Under the pieces are notes generated by a model, which worked only from the letters and a program-made list of their open reading frames with translations, ran no database searches and had not been told where the DNA came from. DNA of 64,000 nt from Stutzerimonas stutzeri (GTDB lineage: Bacteria > Pseudomonadota > Gammaproteobacteria > Pseudomonadales > Pseudomonadaceae): NCBI RefSeq assembly GCF_009789555.1, contig NZ_CP046902.1, positions 918,001-982,000 on the forward strand, given 5' to 3'. Shown here one piece after another: positions 8,841-18,549 of this stretch. Numbering within the stretch: position 1 is the stretch's first letter; every line of letters begins with the position of its first letter. Both the position numbers and the translations under genes were made by a program.

Positions 8841-10286
8841 TCAGTTGAACAGTCCGGTGAAAATACGGGTGGCCAGCAGCCCAGCGGCACTGTGGTGGCG
8901 CGCCGGCGACAGCAAGGGCAACAGGTGGCGCATGCGAGCGTCGCGGTTTGGCAGTTGAGCCAACTGCTGTTCGAGCAACTGCGCTTCCTGGTCGAAGTCG
9001 CTGGCTGCCTGGTCCTGCACAAGGGCGGGCCTGGTGGGCCGCTCGCTCGTTACGCGCCGGCGCCCGCTGAACTGGCCGTGACGCTGGGCCAGCGACGGGT
9101 GTGGCTTGCCACGGGTCGGTGCCTGCCCTGCCAGCCAGTCGCCGGCAATCCAGTCGTGGATCAGCTGCTGCTCATGGGCGCTGAAAACCCCGAACATTGG
9201 CGCCTGTTCGCCGACGATCATCTGCCAGAAGCGACTGTGCTGCGGGTCCTCGTGGCGTTTGATCCAGCCGCGTCGCTGCAAGGTTTCCAGAAATTCAGGA
9301 ATCCGCTCCGGCTCGGCCAGCCACTGGTTAACCGTGTAACCATCGAAGCGGCAGTAGTCCGAGTGCACGAACTGCCCGACCCCGGCCTTCTTTTCCAGCA
9401 CGCGCAGCACCTGCTGTTCGGGATCGAACCCGGCGATCACCGAGAGGGTGCTCGCACCCAGGTCGTTCAGCCGGTAGCCATTGATGACCCGGCGATAGAA
9501 TTCCTCACTGTCACCGACCTGCGGCCAGGCGGACAACAGCCCCTGGATGGCCTTCTTCGCGTGGCCGTTGTCGGCGTTGTCGACCGTGACGTGCAAGGTG
9601 AAATAGTACGGGTCGATGCCCAGCTCGGTCAGTTCGTACGAGCTGATCAGCAAGTGCAGCGGCAACTGCTCATAGCCCAGATTGAAGCCGATCACTTCGG
9701 GCAGAAACTGTTCGGCATGCTCGGCCAGTGCGAGCTGGATCGCGCCCTGAACGAAGTGGTCGTCCTCCAGGTTCTGCCAGTCGTCGCAGCCCTGGCTGGC
9801 GAGCAGCTTGCGGTAAAGCACGACATGGTTTTTCGCCGGCTGGCCTTCGCCCAACTCTTCCAGGTAGGTCTGGATCAGCGCCGTGAAACGAGCATCGTCC
9901 CAACGCTGCAGCAGGCCGTACAGCCAGGCGCCGTCGACCAGCTTGGTAGGCGCGACACCTTGCAGGAAATGCAGTGCATGGGCCTTGCTGCTGAAATAAC
10001 GGCGCGGCGCACCGGCTCGGCGCTCGTCGAGGTAAGCCTGATAGTGGCCACCGACCTTGGCGGTATGGGCGGTGAGCCATTCACCGAGGCCTGCCGGCTC
10101 TGGCGGTAGATCGCAGGGCAACTGCGCCGCGGCTTCCAGCTGAGCATTGAGATACTGCTCCGCGTTGGCGCGAACGCTGTCGCTGGCGGGCGTATCGAGC
10201 AGCGCGAAATACAGCGCCTTGGATGGTGCCGCTGCCTCGGTTGCGATGAGGGTGGCGTCTACGGGCAGGCTTCGAGTCAATTGCAT
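8841..10286 (-). CDS. Iron-containing redox enzyme family protein (haem-oxygenase-like fold)
   Basis: This 481-residue protein resembles Pseudomonas proteins annotated as iron-containing redox enzyme family, which use a haem-oxygenase-like helical fold with a di-iron or non-haem iron site. The central part has suitable residues: LALAEHAEQFLPEVIGFN and, further on, HVTVDNADNGHAKKA. The reaction is unknown. The C-terminal 100 residues are charged and look linker-like. It is followed by the methyltransferase gene with 37 bases between them, suggesting they act together. Confidence 0.65.
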   Translation of the reverse strand: MQLTRSLPVDATLIATEAAAPSKALYFALLDTPASDSVRANAEQYLNAQLEAAAQLPCDLPPEPAGLGEWLTAHTAKVGGHYQAYLDERRAGAPRRYFSSKAHALHFLQGVAPTKLVDGAWLYGLLQRWDDARFTALIQTYLEELGEGQPAKNHVVLYRKLLASQGCDDWQNLEDDHFVQGAIQLALAEHAEQFLPEVIGFNLGYEQLPLHLLISSYELTELGIDPYYFTLHVTVDNADNGHAKKAIQGLLSAWPQVGDSEEFYRRVINGYRLNDLGASTLSVIAGFDPEQQVLRVLEKKAGVGQFVHSDYCRFDGYTVNQWLAEPERIPEFLETLQRRGWIKRHEDPQHSRFWQMIVGEQAPMFGVFSAHEQQLIHDWIAGDWLAGQAPTRGKPHPSLAQRHGQFSGRRRVTSERPTRPALVQDQAASDFDQEAQLLEQQLAQLPNRDARMRHLLPLLSPARHHSAAGLLATRIFTGLFN

Positions 10287-10484
10287 AAGTTCACACGGCG
10301 GCAGTTGGGAAAGCCCCAGATGGCTTTTTTGGCCGTCGTGGTCGGCGATAAGTTCAGCATTTCTGCCGAATGGCCGGTCGTCCTGCTGGGATGATTGACA
10401 TGCAACTTCCGCAGGGGACCGTCTTCCTAACTACAGGGCACCGACGAGTGCCCGGCAAATCCACAACCAGCAGACGGAGGTCCC

Positions 10485-10700
10485 ATGAACCCATCCGAGC
10501 GTGGCAAGGACAATCAGGAAACGCGCGAGGAGCGCGAGGCTACTCGCAGTGATCCGGCGGGCGGCACCCAGGGCGAAGCCGCCGGCGGTGGTCGCGACGA
10601 TGTGCCCGGCGGCGCCTATAACGTGCCGCCGGGCATGGCGGACGAGGTCAGCGAGCAAGAAGCCCTCAAGCGGCCCCGACCGCAGAACCCCGAGCGCTAG
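10485..10700 (+). CDS. Small hydrophilic protein, function unknown
   Basis: The predicted protein has 71 residues, is highly charged, glycine- and proline-rich and without hydrophobic segments, so it is probably disordered. The start ATG 10485 has a clear ACGGAGG ribosome binding site a few bases upstream, the main reason for accepting it as real. It stands alone between the divergent redox-enzyme gene and the PilZ gene. No family is recognised; a stress-type hydrophilic protein is only a guess. Confidence 0.55.
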   Translation: MNPSERGKDNQETREEREATRSDPAGGTQGEAAGGGRDDVPGGAYNVPPGMADEVSEQEALKRPRPQNPER

Positions 10701-10856
10701 CGTCATGGCGCGGCCGTCCCGTCAATCGAGGGTCGCGCTCGCTTAAGTTTCGGCGCGCTCCGGTCGCCTGCTGCCTTTAAGCACTCCGCCCGCCGCTGTG
10801 GCCGGCAGGGGTTTTCTTCCGCACGTCGCGGTGGAACAAAGGACACCAGAGCCGCC

Positions 10857-11189
10857 ATGCGCCAACACAGCCGTCTTGCCTTTCGCCATATCAGCCGTAT
10901 CCAGGTGACCAATCGCCTCAGTGGCGATCCCATGGGTTACGTCGGTGACCTGTCCATTGGCGGCCTGCGGCTGGTGGCTAAGCAGCCGCTGGGCATCGGC
11001 GGTTGCTACGAGATGCGCCTGCACGTGCCGGATCACGGCGAGCGGCTGCGGGAAATCGATGTGGTGGTGATCTGCCAATGGGTGCGCAAGGACTCGCGTC
11101 GCGACTCGTTCGAGATGGGCTTCGCCCTCGACCGGCCCTGCCCGGCGTTCGTCGAGATGGTGGCTCAACTGCTGCCCAGGCGACGCTGA
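10857..11189 (+). CDS. PilZ domain protein (putative c-di-GMP receptor)
   Basis: This is a 110-residue single-domain PilZ protein. The expected motifs are visible: an arginine-rich N-terminus (RQHSRLAFRH) and DLSIGG about 30 residues later, matching the RxxxR...(D/N)xSxxG c-di-GMP binding signature. Such proteins link c-di-GMP levels to motility or polysaccharide output. A partner is not evident from the neighbours, although the lateral flagellar locus begins about 2.3 kb downstream. It ends two bases before the convergent MFS gene. Confidence 0.8.
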   Translation: MRQHSRLAFRHISRIQVTNRLSGDPMGYVGDLSIGGLRLVAKQPLGIGGCYEMRLHVPDHGERLREIDVVVICQWVRKDSRRDSFEMGFALDRPCPAFVEMVAQLLPRRR

Positions 11190-11190
11190 G

Positions 11191-12501
11191 CTAGCGGTTG
11201 ACCACCTTCGCCGGCAGGGCGACCACCAGCAGCGAGCCGAGCACCAGGCAGGCGGCGAAGAACAACAAGGCGACGCTGCTCTTGCCGGTGACATCCAGTG
11301 CCAAGCCGATCAGCGTATTGCTCACCAGGCCGGCAATATTGGCCAGCGAGCAGGCCAGGGCAAAGCCGGTCGCTGCCGCGGTGCCGGTGAGGAACGTCGC
11401 GGGCAGGCTGAAGAACACCGGCACCGCGCCGATGATCGCGGCCTGGGCGATGGAGAACAGCAGCACCGTTGCCAGCACGCTGTCGGTGAACGCGGTACTG
11501 GCCGCCATGGCGGCGGCGCCGATCCAGAACGGCAGGATGATGTGCCAGCGGCGTTCCCGATAACGGTCCGAACTGGCGCCGAGCGCGAGCATGCCGAATA
11601 CCGCCGCAACGCTCGGCAACGCCGTCAGCAGCCCGATATCGGACGCATCGAGGACCCCGGCGTTGCGAATGAAGGTCGGCATCCAGAAGCCCATGGCGTA
11701 GGCGCTGAGCAGGATGGCGAAGTCGATGCCGCCGAGCATCCATACCTTGAGATTGAAGAATCCCTCGCGAAAGCGCTCGCCACTGGCCGGGCTCTGCGCT
11801 TCGTCCACTGTCAGGTCGCGCAGCACCCGACCCTGCTCGCCGAGGTCCAGCCAATCGGCACGCTGCGGGCCCTCAGGCAGCAGGCGCAGGGCCAGCAGCC
11901 CGAGCAGCACACTTGGAATGCCCTCCAGCAGAAACAACCATTGCCAGCCACGCAGCCCCTGAACCTGATCGAAATGATCGAGAATCCAACCCGACAGCGG
12001 CGCGCCGATCACGCTGGACAGCGGCAGTCCGATCATGAACAGGGCGATCATCCGCCCGCGGCGGTAGGTCGGGAACCACAGCGTCAGGTAATACAGCACG
12101 CCCGGCAGAAAGCCAGCCTCGGCGATGCCCAGCAGCAGGCGCAGCAGATAGAACTGCGACGGCGTGGTGACCAGCAGGGTGCAGGCCGAGAGCACGCCCC
12201 AGGTGATCATGATCCGGGCGATCCAGACCCGTGCGCCGATGCGTTTGAGCACCAGATTGCTCGGCACCTCGAACAGGATGTAGCCCACGAAGAACAGGCC
12301 CGCGCCAAGACCGAAAGCCGCATCGCTGAGTTGCAACTGGTCAGCCATCTGCAACTTGGCGAAGCCGACGTTGATGCGGTCCAGATAGGCGGCCAGGTAG
12401 CACAGGCAGAGGAATGGAATCAGACGCCAGGCGATCTTGCGGTACAGGCGTCGACCCTCGGCGTCCTGGCTCGGCTGGAAGTCGGCGGGCCTGTTGAGCA
12501 T
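11191..12501 (-). CDS. MFS transporter, anion:cation symporter (ACS)-like
   Basis: This is a 436-residue permease with twelve predicted membrane segments. The N-terminal segment with AAYLDRINVGFAKLQM and the loop GIAEAGFLPGVLYYLTLWFP are typical of the ACS family (tartrate, phthalate, glucarate transporters). It should import an organic anion with protons. The substrate is not readable. It is monocistronic and divergent from the dienelactone hydrolase gene, which may hint at an aromatic or lactone-related substrate. Confidence 0.85.
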   Translation of the reverse strand: MLNRPADFQPSQDAEGRRLYRKIAWRLIPFLCLCYLAAYLDRINVGFAKLQMADQLQLSDAAFGLGAGLFFVGYILFEVPSNLVLKRIGARVWIARIMITWGVLSACTLLVTTPSQFYLLRLLLGIAEAGFLPGVLYYLTLWFPTYRRGRMIALFMIGLPLSSVIGAPLSGWILDHFDQVQGLRGWQWLFLLEGIPSVLLGLLALRLLPEGPQRADWLDLGEQGRVLRDLTVDEAQSPASGERFREGFFNLKVWMLGGIDFAILLSAYAMGFWMPTFIRNAGVLDASDIGLLTALPSVAAVFGMLALGASSDRYRERRWHIILPFWIGAAAMAASTAFTDSVLATVLLFSIAQAAIIGAVPVFFSLPATFLTGTAAATGFALACSLANIAGLVSNTLIGLALDVTGKSSVALLFFAACLVLGSLLVVALPAKVVNR

Positions 12502-12704
12502 CGGCTGATCTCCTCGGCAGCGGCTGGGCAGTCAGGGTTTCGACACGGCTGAGGAGGGTATTCGTTCCACCGGACCTGCGCGCACCGACGAGCCGGATGC
12601 CGGTACGCAGCGAACTCTGCCTGCCGGGCCCTGTCGCAACTCCTTGCGGCGGCCCTTCGGTTGCCGACCGCCCGTGACCTCAACCCATGCCAGAGGAGAC
12701 GAAC

Positions 12705-13397
12705 ATGACTTCACAGTGGATCGATATTCCCGCGCAGGATGGCAAGACCTTCAAGGGGTACCTGTCCCTTCCGCCCACCGGCGCTGGCCCCGGATTGGTG
12801 TTGATCCAGGAGATATTCGGTGTCAACGATCACATCCAGGCCGTGGCCGACCAATACGCGCGCGACGGCTATGTGGTGCTGGCGCCGGACCTGTTCTGGC
12901 GCAGCCAGCCGGGCATCCGGCTGGGCTACGGCGAGCAGGACTGGAACCGTGCGTTCGAACTGATGAAGCAGCTCGATTTCGGCCTGGCCATCGATGACCT
13001 GCGGCGCACCGTCGAAACGCTGCGCCAGCGTGACGATTGCAGCGGCGAGGTGGCGTCGATCGGCTACTGCATGGGTGGCCTGCTGTCGTATCTGTGTGCC
13101 GCCAATGCCGGCGTGGACGCGGCAATCTGCTATTACCCCGGCGGCATCGAAAACCGGCTGGATCAGGCTGCCAGGATCGGTTGCCCGACGCTGTTTCACT
13201 TCGCTGAACAGGACCACTACATCACCACCGACGCGGTGGAAGCGTTGCGTCAGGCGATGGCTGGCAAACCGGCGCAGATCGAAACCTATGCCGGTGTCGA
13301 TCACGGCTTCAATTGCTGGGAACGGCCGATGTACAACCAGACCGCCGCTGCGCTCGCGCACGGTCGTTCGCTGGTCTTCCTGGCGGAGAACCTATAA
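12705..13397 (+). CDS. Dienelactone hydrolase family protein
   Basis: This is a 230-residue alpha/beta hydrolase of the carboxymethylenebutenolidase type. The nucleophile cysteine lies in GYCMGG, with a later aspartate near HFAEQDHYIT and a histidine in GVDHGFNC, forming the Cys-Asp-His triad of the family. It hydrolyses dienelactone-like compounds in ring-cleavage pathways. ATG 12705 is chosen over 12687 because AGAGGAG precedes it closely. The divergent MFS transporter could supply a substrate, an inference only. Confidence 0.9.
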   Translation: MTSQWIDIPAQDGKTFKGYLSLPPTGAGPGLVLIQEIFGVNDHIQAVADQYARDGYVVLAPDLFWRSQPGIRLGYGEQDWNRAFELMKQLDFGLAIDDLRRTVETLRQRDDCSGEVASIGYCMGGLLSYLCAANAGVDAAICYYPGGIENRLDQAARIGCPTLFHFAEQDHYITTDAVEALRQAMAGKPAQIETYAGVDHGFNCWERPMYNQTAAALAHGRSLVFLAENL

Positions 13398-13473
13398 GGC
13401 CGCAGTGGCGGCCGGGTTCGATACGAGCGCGTTATGGCTGGAGCGCCCGTCTCGGGCCCAGGCGGCGCGCGGC

Positions 13474-15570
13474 CTAGCCAAGCGTGCCGAGAATGTTCAC
13501 GCCGACGCGATCAGGAATCTCGTTCTGCGACAGCACATGCAGGCCCGGGCTGAATACCCGCGCGTAGCGCGACAGCAGCGGGCGTAACTGTGGCATCACG
13601 GTGAGGATCGGCGGATGGCCATCCTTGCGCAGCTTTTCCTTCACTACCGGCATGCTGTTCTGCAACTGGTTGAGCAGGCTCGGCTCCACCGGAATGTTAT
13701 CCAGACTCACCTGGCCGGCCTGCTGGGCGATGGCCAGCGCGTTGAGCAGGGTGTTTTCCAGGGCATTCTCCAGCACGAACACCGCCAGTTCGCGGCGATC
13801 GCCGGCGATCATCGATACGATGCTGCGGCGCAACGCGTAGCGCACGTCGGCAGCCAGCAGCACCGGGTCCTTGGTGGTTTCGCTGCATTCGAGCAGGGTG
13901 CTGGCGATGGTTTCGATGTCGCGCAGCGGTACCTCTTCGAGCAGCAACTGTCGGTAGACGCGCATTTGCTGGGTATAGGTCAGCGCGGCCTTGAGGCTTT
14001 CGGCCAGCTTGGGTGCCTGCACGGTCAGGCGCTGCATCAGGTGCTCGACGTCGTCGTGCTTGAACAGGTCCGGCAGGTGCTCGCGCACCACCTTGTTCAG
14101 ATGCGTGGCGACGACGCTGGCGCAATCGATGACCTGATAACCGAGGTTCAGCGCGCGCGATTTATCCGATGGCAGGATCCACACCACTTGCATGCGATAC
14201 GCCGGGTCGGTGCCAAGGATGCCGTCGATCTCGCCATACAGCTCTGGCGAGGGAATCGCCATCAGGCGGTCGGCGTGCAGCTCGGCCCCGTCGATCTTTT
14301 CGCCGTTGATATAGATATCGTACTGCGAGGCCTTCAGTCGCAGACTGTCGCGAATCTGGACTTCCGGCAGCAGGAATCCCAGGTGTTCGGAAAGCGTCTG
14401 GCGCACCCCGCGCACCCGTGCCGGCAGTGGCGCGCCGGAGGCCTCGTTGACCAGTCCGACCAGCTTGTAGCCGAGCGAGATCGACAGCCGCTCGACCAAC
14501 GGAATGTCTTCCCAGGCCAGCGATTGCGCCTTTTCCTTGTCCATCGCCTGGCCGATCGCCTGGATTTCCTTGAGGTCGGCGCCAGCAGCAGGCGGCTCGT
14601 GCAGCGACACGCGCCAGCCAATGAAGCCGATCAGTGCGGCGAAGCCGATGAAGGCCATGTGGGGCATGCCCGGGACCATGCCGAGCACGAAGAGAATGCC
14701 GGCAACCGTGTACAGCGAGGCCGGGTTGGCCAGCAATTGGCGCTGGACCTGGCTGGTGATGTCGCTCGACTCATTGATGCGGGTGACGATGATCGCCGCC
14801 GCGGTGGACAGCAGCAGGGCGGGAATCTGCGCCACCAGGCCGTCGCCGATGGTCAGCAGGGCGTATTGCCTGAACGCCTCGCCCGCGGCCAGATCGTGGA
14901 CGAACACACCGATGGCGAAGCCACCGAACAGGTTGATCAGCAGGATCAGAATGCCGGCGATGGCATCGCCGCGAACGAACTTCGAGGCACCGTCCATCGC
15001 GCCGTAGAAATCCGCCTCCTTGGCCACGTCCTGGCGTCGCGCCTTGGCTTCCTCCTGGGTGACCAGGCCGGCGTTGAGGTCGGCGTCGATGGCCATCTGC
15101 TTGCCGGGCAGGGCATCCAGGGTGAATCGCGCGGTGACCTCGGAGATCCGCTCGCCGCCCTTGGTGATGACGATGAAGTTGATGATCATCAGAATCACGA
15201 ACACCACCAGGCCGACAATGAAGTTGCCCCCGATCACCACTTCGCCGAACGCCTCGATCACCTTGCCCGCCGCGCCCGTGCCGCTGTGACCTTCGAGCAG
15301 CACCACGCGCGTCGACGCGACGTTGAGCGTCAGGCGCATCAACGTGGTGATCAGGATCACGGTGGGGAACAGCGAGAAGTCCAGCGGGCTTTTCGACGAC
15401 ACGCTGACCAGCAGCACCAGGATCGACATGGCGATGTTGAAGGTGAACAGCACGTCCAGCAGCTGGGGAGGCAGCGGCAGGATGATCATCGCCAGGATCG
15501 ACAGGATGATCAGCGGAATCCCTATCCGCCCGCTGCTGAAAGTCGGCGTCAGTTTCTGGATCAGGCTCAT
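13474..15570 (-). CDS. flhA: Lateral flagellar export protein FlhA
   Basis: FlhA is the large inner-membrane gate component of the flagellar type III export apparatus. The 698 residues comprise eight membrane segments in the first 320 residues, with the FHIPEP-type cytoplasmic loop region (TKGGERISEVTARFTLDALPGKQ in part), and a soluble C-terminal docking domain. It is the last gene of the leftward fliMNPQR-flhBA operon and overlaps flhB by four bases. Gene order and the cluster as a whole place it in the lateral rather than the polar system. Confidence 0.96.
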   Translation of the reverse strand: MSLIQKLTPTFSSGRIGIPLIILSILAMIILPLPPQLLDVLFTFNIAMSILVLLVSVSSKSPLDFSLFPTVILITTLMRLTLNVASTRVVLLEGHSGTGAAGKVIEAFGEVVIGGNFIVGLVVFVILMIINFIVITKGGERISEVTARFTLDALPGKQMAIDADLNAGLVTQEEAKARRQDVAKEADFYGAMDGASKFVRGDAIAGILILLINLFGGFAIGVFVHDLAAGEAFRQYALLTIGDGLVAQIPALLLSTAAAIIVTRINESSDITSQVQRQLLANPASLYTVAGILFVLGMVPGMPHMAFIGFAALIGFIGWRVSLHEPPAAGADLKEIQAIGQAMDKEKAQSLAWEDIPLVERLSISLGYKLVGLVNEASGAPLPARVRGVRQTLSEHLGFLLPEVQIRDSLRLKASQYDIYINGEKIDGAELHADRLMAIPSPELYGEIDGILGTDPAYRMQVVWILPSDKSRALNLGYQVIDCASVVATHLNKVVREHLPDLFKHDDVEHLMQRLTVQAPKLAESLKAALTYTQQMRVYRQLLLEEVPLRDIETIASTLLECSETTKDPVLLAADVRYALRRSIVSMIAGDRRELAVFVLENALENTLLNALAIAQQAGQVSLDNIPVEPSLLNQLQNSMPVVKEKLRKDGHPPILTVMPQLRPLLSRYARVFSPGLHVLSQNEIPDRVGVNILGTLG

Positions 15571-16706
15571 GCTCGGGCTCGGTTGAACAGTTCTTCGGGA
15601 ATGTGGATGTCGCTCGCCAGCGTCGGCTTGGCCCGCCGACCCTGCTTCCAGGCTTTGAGCTGGAGGATGTAGGTCAGCACGTGGGCGACCGCGGTATAGA
15701 GCGGTGCGGGAATCTGCTGGTTGACCTGCGTGCTGAAGTAGATCGCCCGTGCCAGCGGCGGCAGTTCGACCACCTCCAGGTGGTTGGCCTGGGCCAGCTT
15801 GCGGATATACAGCGCGGTTTCATCGACGCCGCGGGCGATGACGAACGGCGTTTCGGCCTTCTTCGGGTCGTACTTCAATGCCACGGCGTAGTGCGTCGGG
15901 TTGACGATCACCACGTCGGCGTCCTTGATCACCCGGCTGATCTGGCGCTGCGCCAGTTGGCGCTGGAGCTGCTTGATGCGCGCCTTCACTTCGGGGCGGC
16001 CTTCCTGGTTCTTGTGCTCTTCCTTGCGCTCCTGCTTGGTCATGCGCATTTTCTTCAGGAAGAAGAAGCGCTGCAGCGGGACGTCGATGAACGAGAACAG
16101 CACGAACACCAGCAGCAAGGAAATCGCCAGGTCGAAAGTCAGCGAAAAGGCGCTGCCGATGGCGTTGCTGATGTCGCCGCGTTGCAAGGCAATCAGTTTG
16201 GGTGCCGCGTAGTACAGCTGGACGACGGCGATGCCGAGCAGCGCGCCGATCTTGAGCAGCGACTTGAGCAGCTCGGTCCAGTTCTGCGCGCCGACCATGC
16301 GCCCGAGCCCGGTAATGGGGTTGAGCTTGCTGAACTTGGGGGCGAAGTTCTTCGAGGCGAACACCCAGCCGCCCGGCACCAGTGCAAAGGCGACCACCAG
16401 GATCGGCGTGATCAGCAAGGGCAACAGCACGCTGATGAACACCAGCAGGTTATGGGTGAGGATCAGCTGAAGGTCGTCGAGGCTCATCTCGCTCTGATGG
16501 AAATTGATATACGAATAGCTGAACGCCTGCTGCATGCCATCGAAGAAAAAACCGATGCTGAATTTCAATACCAGCAGAGTGGCCAGCAGCGAGACGGTAG
16601 TGGCGACGTCTTTCGAGCGAGTGACCTGACCATCCGTGCGACTCTTCTTGAGCTTCTGTTCGGAGGCCTCTTCGGTTTTTTCCTGGCTGCTGTTCTGCTC
16701 AGACAT
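15567..16706 (-). CDS. flhB: Lateral flagellar export switch protein FlhB
   Basis: FlhB sits in the inner membrane and switches export specificity from rod/hook to filament substrates, together with FliK. The 379 residues include four membrane segments in the first half and the autocleavage motif NPTH (IVNPTHYAVAL) in the cytoplasmic half. The N-terminus (SSQEKTEEASEQKLKKSR) is typical of the family. It overlaps fliR at its start and flhA at its end, so translation is likely coupled. Confidence 0.97.
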   Translation of the reverse strand: MSEQNSSQEKTEEASEQKLKKSRTDGQVTRSKDVATTVSLLATLLVLKFSIGFFFDGMQQAFSYSYINFHQSEMSLDDLQLILTHNLLVFISVLLPLLITPILVVAFALVPGGWVFASKNFAPKFSKLNPITGLGRMVGAQNWTELLKSLLKIGALLGIAVVQLYYAAPKLIALQRGDISNAIGSAFSLTFDLAISLLLVFVLFSFIDVPLQRFFFLKKMRMTKQERKEEHKNQEGRPEVKARIKQLQRQLAQRQISRVIKDADVVIVNPTHYAVALKYDPKKAETPFVIARGVDETALYIRKLAQANHLEVVELPPLARAIYFSTQVNQQIPAPLYTAVAHVLTYILQLKAWKQGRRAKPTLASDIHIPEELFNRARA

Positions 16707-17496
16707 CGCGTCCGCTCCGTAACAGCTCGCCGATATTGCCCAGCAGTTCGCGGGTCAGATGCAGATAGGCTTCCGAGAGGTTCGGCAGCGTCAGGTAGAT
16801 CAGCGTCAGGCCGGCGATGATGGCCATGGGGAAGCCCAGCGAAAACAGGTTCATCGCCGGCGAAATGCGGTTGAGCAGGCCGAAGCAGAACTGCACCAGG
16901 GTCATGCAGAACACGATCGGAAGGGCGATCAGCAGGGCGGCGGAGATGACCCAGCTCAACGACCAGGCGATGGTTTGCAGCCCGTCGAAATGGATCCCGC
17001 TGCCAATCGGCCAGTAGACGAAGCTCTGGTAGATGATGGTGACGGTGACCAGGTGCCCGTCGATGGCGAAGAACAACAACGCCAGCAGGATGAAGTACAC
17101 CTGGTAGATGATCGACGCCGAGGACACGCCGTTCATGGGATCGTTGAACACCGCCATGGACAGGCCGAGCTGGGTCGAGACGATATCGCCGATCAGGGTG
17201 AACACGGTGAAGACCAGTAGCAGCGCCAGGCCCAGCAGCAAACCCATGGCGATCTGCTCGACAGCGGTGAGGATGCCTTTGAGCGACAGCGGGTCCATGG
17301 CCGGCGTGGCGGGCAGCGCAGCCGTGAGCACCACCGTCAGCGCCATCGCCAGCAGCACGCGCACCCGCACGCTGACCGCCTTGTGGTTGAACAGGGGGGC
17401 CAGGCTGAACACGGCCATGATCCGGCAGAACGGCCACCAATAGCCCAGTAGCGATTGCAGGTACTGCCCGGCCTGCATGATGGGTTCGTTGCCCAT
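16699..17496 (-). CDS. fliR: Lateral flagellar export protein FliR
   Basis: FliR is an inner-membrane subunit of the export gate, assembled with FliP and FliQ. The 265 residues have the usual length and five to six hydrophobic segments, with the conserved start of the family recognisable in WPFCRIMAVFSLAPLF. It ends overlapping flhB by eight bases and starts three bases after the fliQ stop, within the leftward operon. Confidence 0.95.
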   Translation of the reverse strand: MGNEPIMQAGQYLQSLLGYWWPFCRIMAVFSLAPLFNHKAVSVRVRVLLAMALTVVLTAALPATPAMDPLSLKGILTAVEQIAMGLLLGLALLLVFTVFTLIGDIVSTQLGLSMAVFNDPMNGVSSASIIYQVYFILLALLFFAIDGHLVTVTIIYQSFVYWPIGSGIHFDGLQTIAWSLSWVISAALLIALPIVFCMTLVQFCFGLLNRISPAMNLFSLGFPMAIIAGLTLIYLTLPNLSEAYLHLTRELLGNIGELLRSGRDV

Positions 17497-17499
17497 GGC

Positions 17500-17772
17500 T
17501 CAGCCGACCAGCCGCCCGGCCTGGCGAAACGTCTCGATGAACAGGTCGCTCAGGGTGTTCAGAATCCAGTGACCGGCGAACATCAGCATGCCGAGCGTGA
17601 TCAGCAAGCGTGGCAGGAAACTCAGCATCTGCTCGTTGATCTGCGTGGCTGCCTGGAAAATGCTGATCAGCAGCCCGCCGAGCAGGCTCGGCACCACCAG
17701 CACACAGACCACCAGCACGATGATGTGGATGGCGTTGGAGACGAAGTGGACGGCGGTGTCGGGGGTCAGCAT
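17500..17772 (-). CDS. fliQ: Lateral flagellar export protein FliQ
   Basis: FliQ is a 90-residue export-gate subunit with two long membrane helices, both visible (about residues 15-40 and 55-78). The motif GGLLISIFQAATQINEQ is close to the family signature. It lies between fliP and fliR with short gaps, the standard order. No fliO gene is present upstream of fliP, which fits lateral systems. Confidence 0.95.
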   Translation of the reverse strand: MLTPDTAVHFVSNAIHIIVLVVCVLVVPSLLGGLLISIFQAATQINEQMLSFLPRLLITLGMLMFAGHWILNTLSDLFIETFRQAGRLVG

Positions 17773-17793
17773 GGGAGCGCCTGGGAGGTGGGA

Positions 17794-18549
17794 CTAAAAC
17801 GGCTGGATACTGGTAGTCAGCGTGCCCATCAACAGCGCCCAGCCGTCGACCAGCACAAAGATCATCAGCTTGAACGGCAGCGAGATCATCATCGGCGAGA
17901 GCATCATCATGCCCATCGCCATCAGTACGCTGGCCACCACCAGATCGATCACCAGGAAGGGTACGAAGATCATGAACCCCAGCTGGAACGCGGTCTTGAG
18001 TTCGCTCAGCACGAACGCCGGCAACAGCAGCGAGAAATCCAGGTCTTCGAGGTTTTCGGGTATTTCCTCACCGGCCAGCGAAACCATGGTTTCCAGCGAC
18101 GTCTTGTTGGTCTGCGCGAGCATGAAGCCGGACAGGCTGCCCTTGGACAGGTCCAGGGCCTGTTCCAGTGTGATTTCGTCGTTCTGGAACGGCTCGAACG
18201 CCTGGCTGTGGATTTCCTGCCAGACCGGGCGCATCACCAGCAGCGTGACGATCAGCGCAATGCCGATCAGCACCTGGTTCGGCGGGCTTTGCTGCAGGCC
18301 GATGGCCTGGCGCAGGATCGCCAGCACGATGATGAAGCGAGTGAAGCAGGTCATCATCATCAGCATGGCCGGCAGGAAGCCAAGCAGCGTCATGATGATC
18401 AGGATCTGCAGCTTGACGCTGAATTCCTGACCATTTTCGGTATCGTTCAGGTTGAACAGTGTGATCTCGCCGCCAGCCGCCTGGGCCGCGAACGGGAACA
18501 GGCTGACCAGCAGCAGGCACAGCAGCAACAGGCCGCGGTGCAGTTTCAT
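17794..18549 (-). CDS. fliP: Lateral flagellar export protein FliP
   Basis: FliP is the core export-gate protein in the inner membrane. Started at ATG 18549 it has 251 residues: a cleavable signal peptide (LLLLCLLLVSLFPFAAQA), then the conserved QILIIMTLLGFLPAMLMMMT and FTRFIIVLAILRQAIG segments. The open frame continues upstream to 18714 but overlaps fliN in another frame, so the ATG overlapping the fliN stop is chosen. Confidence 0.96.
   Translation of the reverse strand: MKLHRGLLLLCLLLVSLFPFAAQAAGGEITLFNLNDTENGQEFSVKLQILIIMTLLGFLPAMLMMMTCFTRFIIVLAILRQAIGLQQSPPNQVLIGIALIVTLLVMRPVWQEIHSQAFEPFQNDEITLEQALDLSKGSLSGFMLAQTNKTSLETMVSLAGEEIPENLEDLDFSLLLPAFVLSELKTAFQLGFMIFVPFLVIDLVVASVLMAMGMMMLSPMMISLPFKLMIFVLVDGWALLMGTLTTSIQPF

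Noticed and set aside
13615..15672. Open frame of 685 codons opposite flhA
   Set aside because: Histidine/glutamine-rich translation of the antisense strand of a conserved gene.
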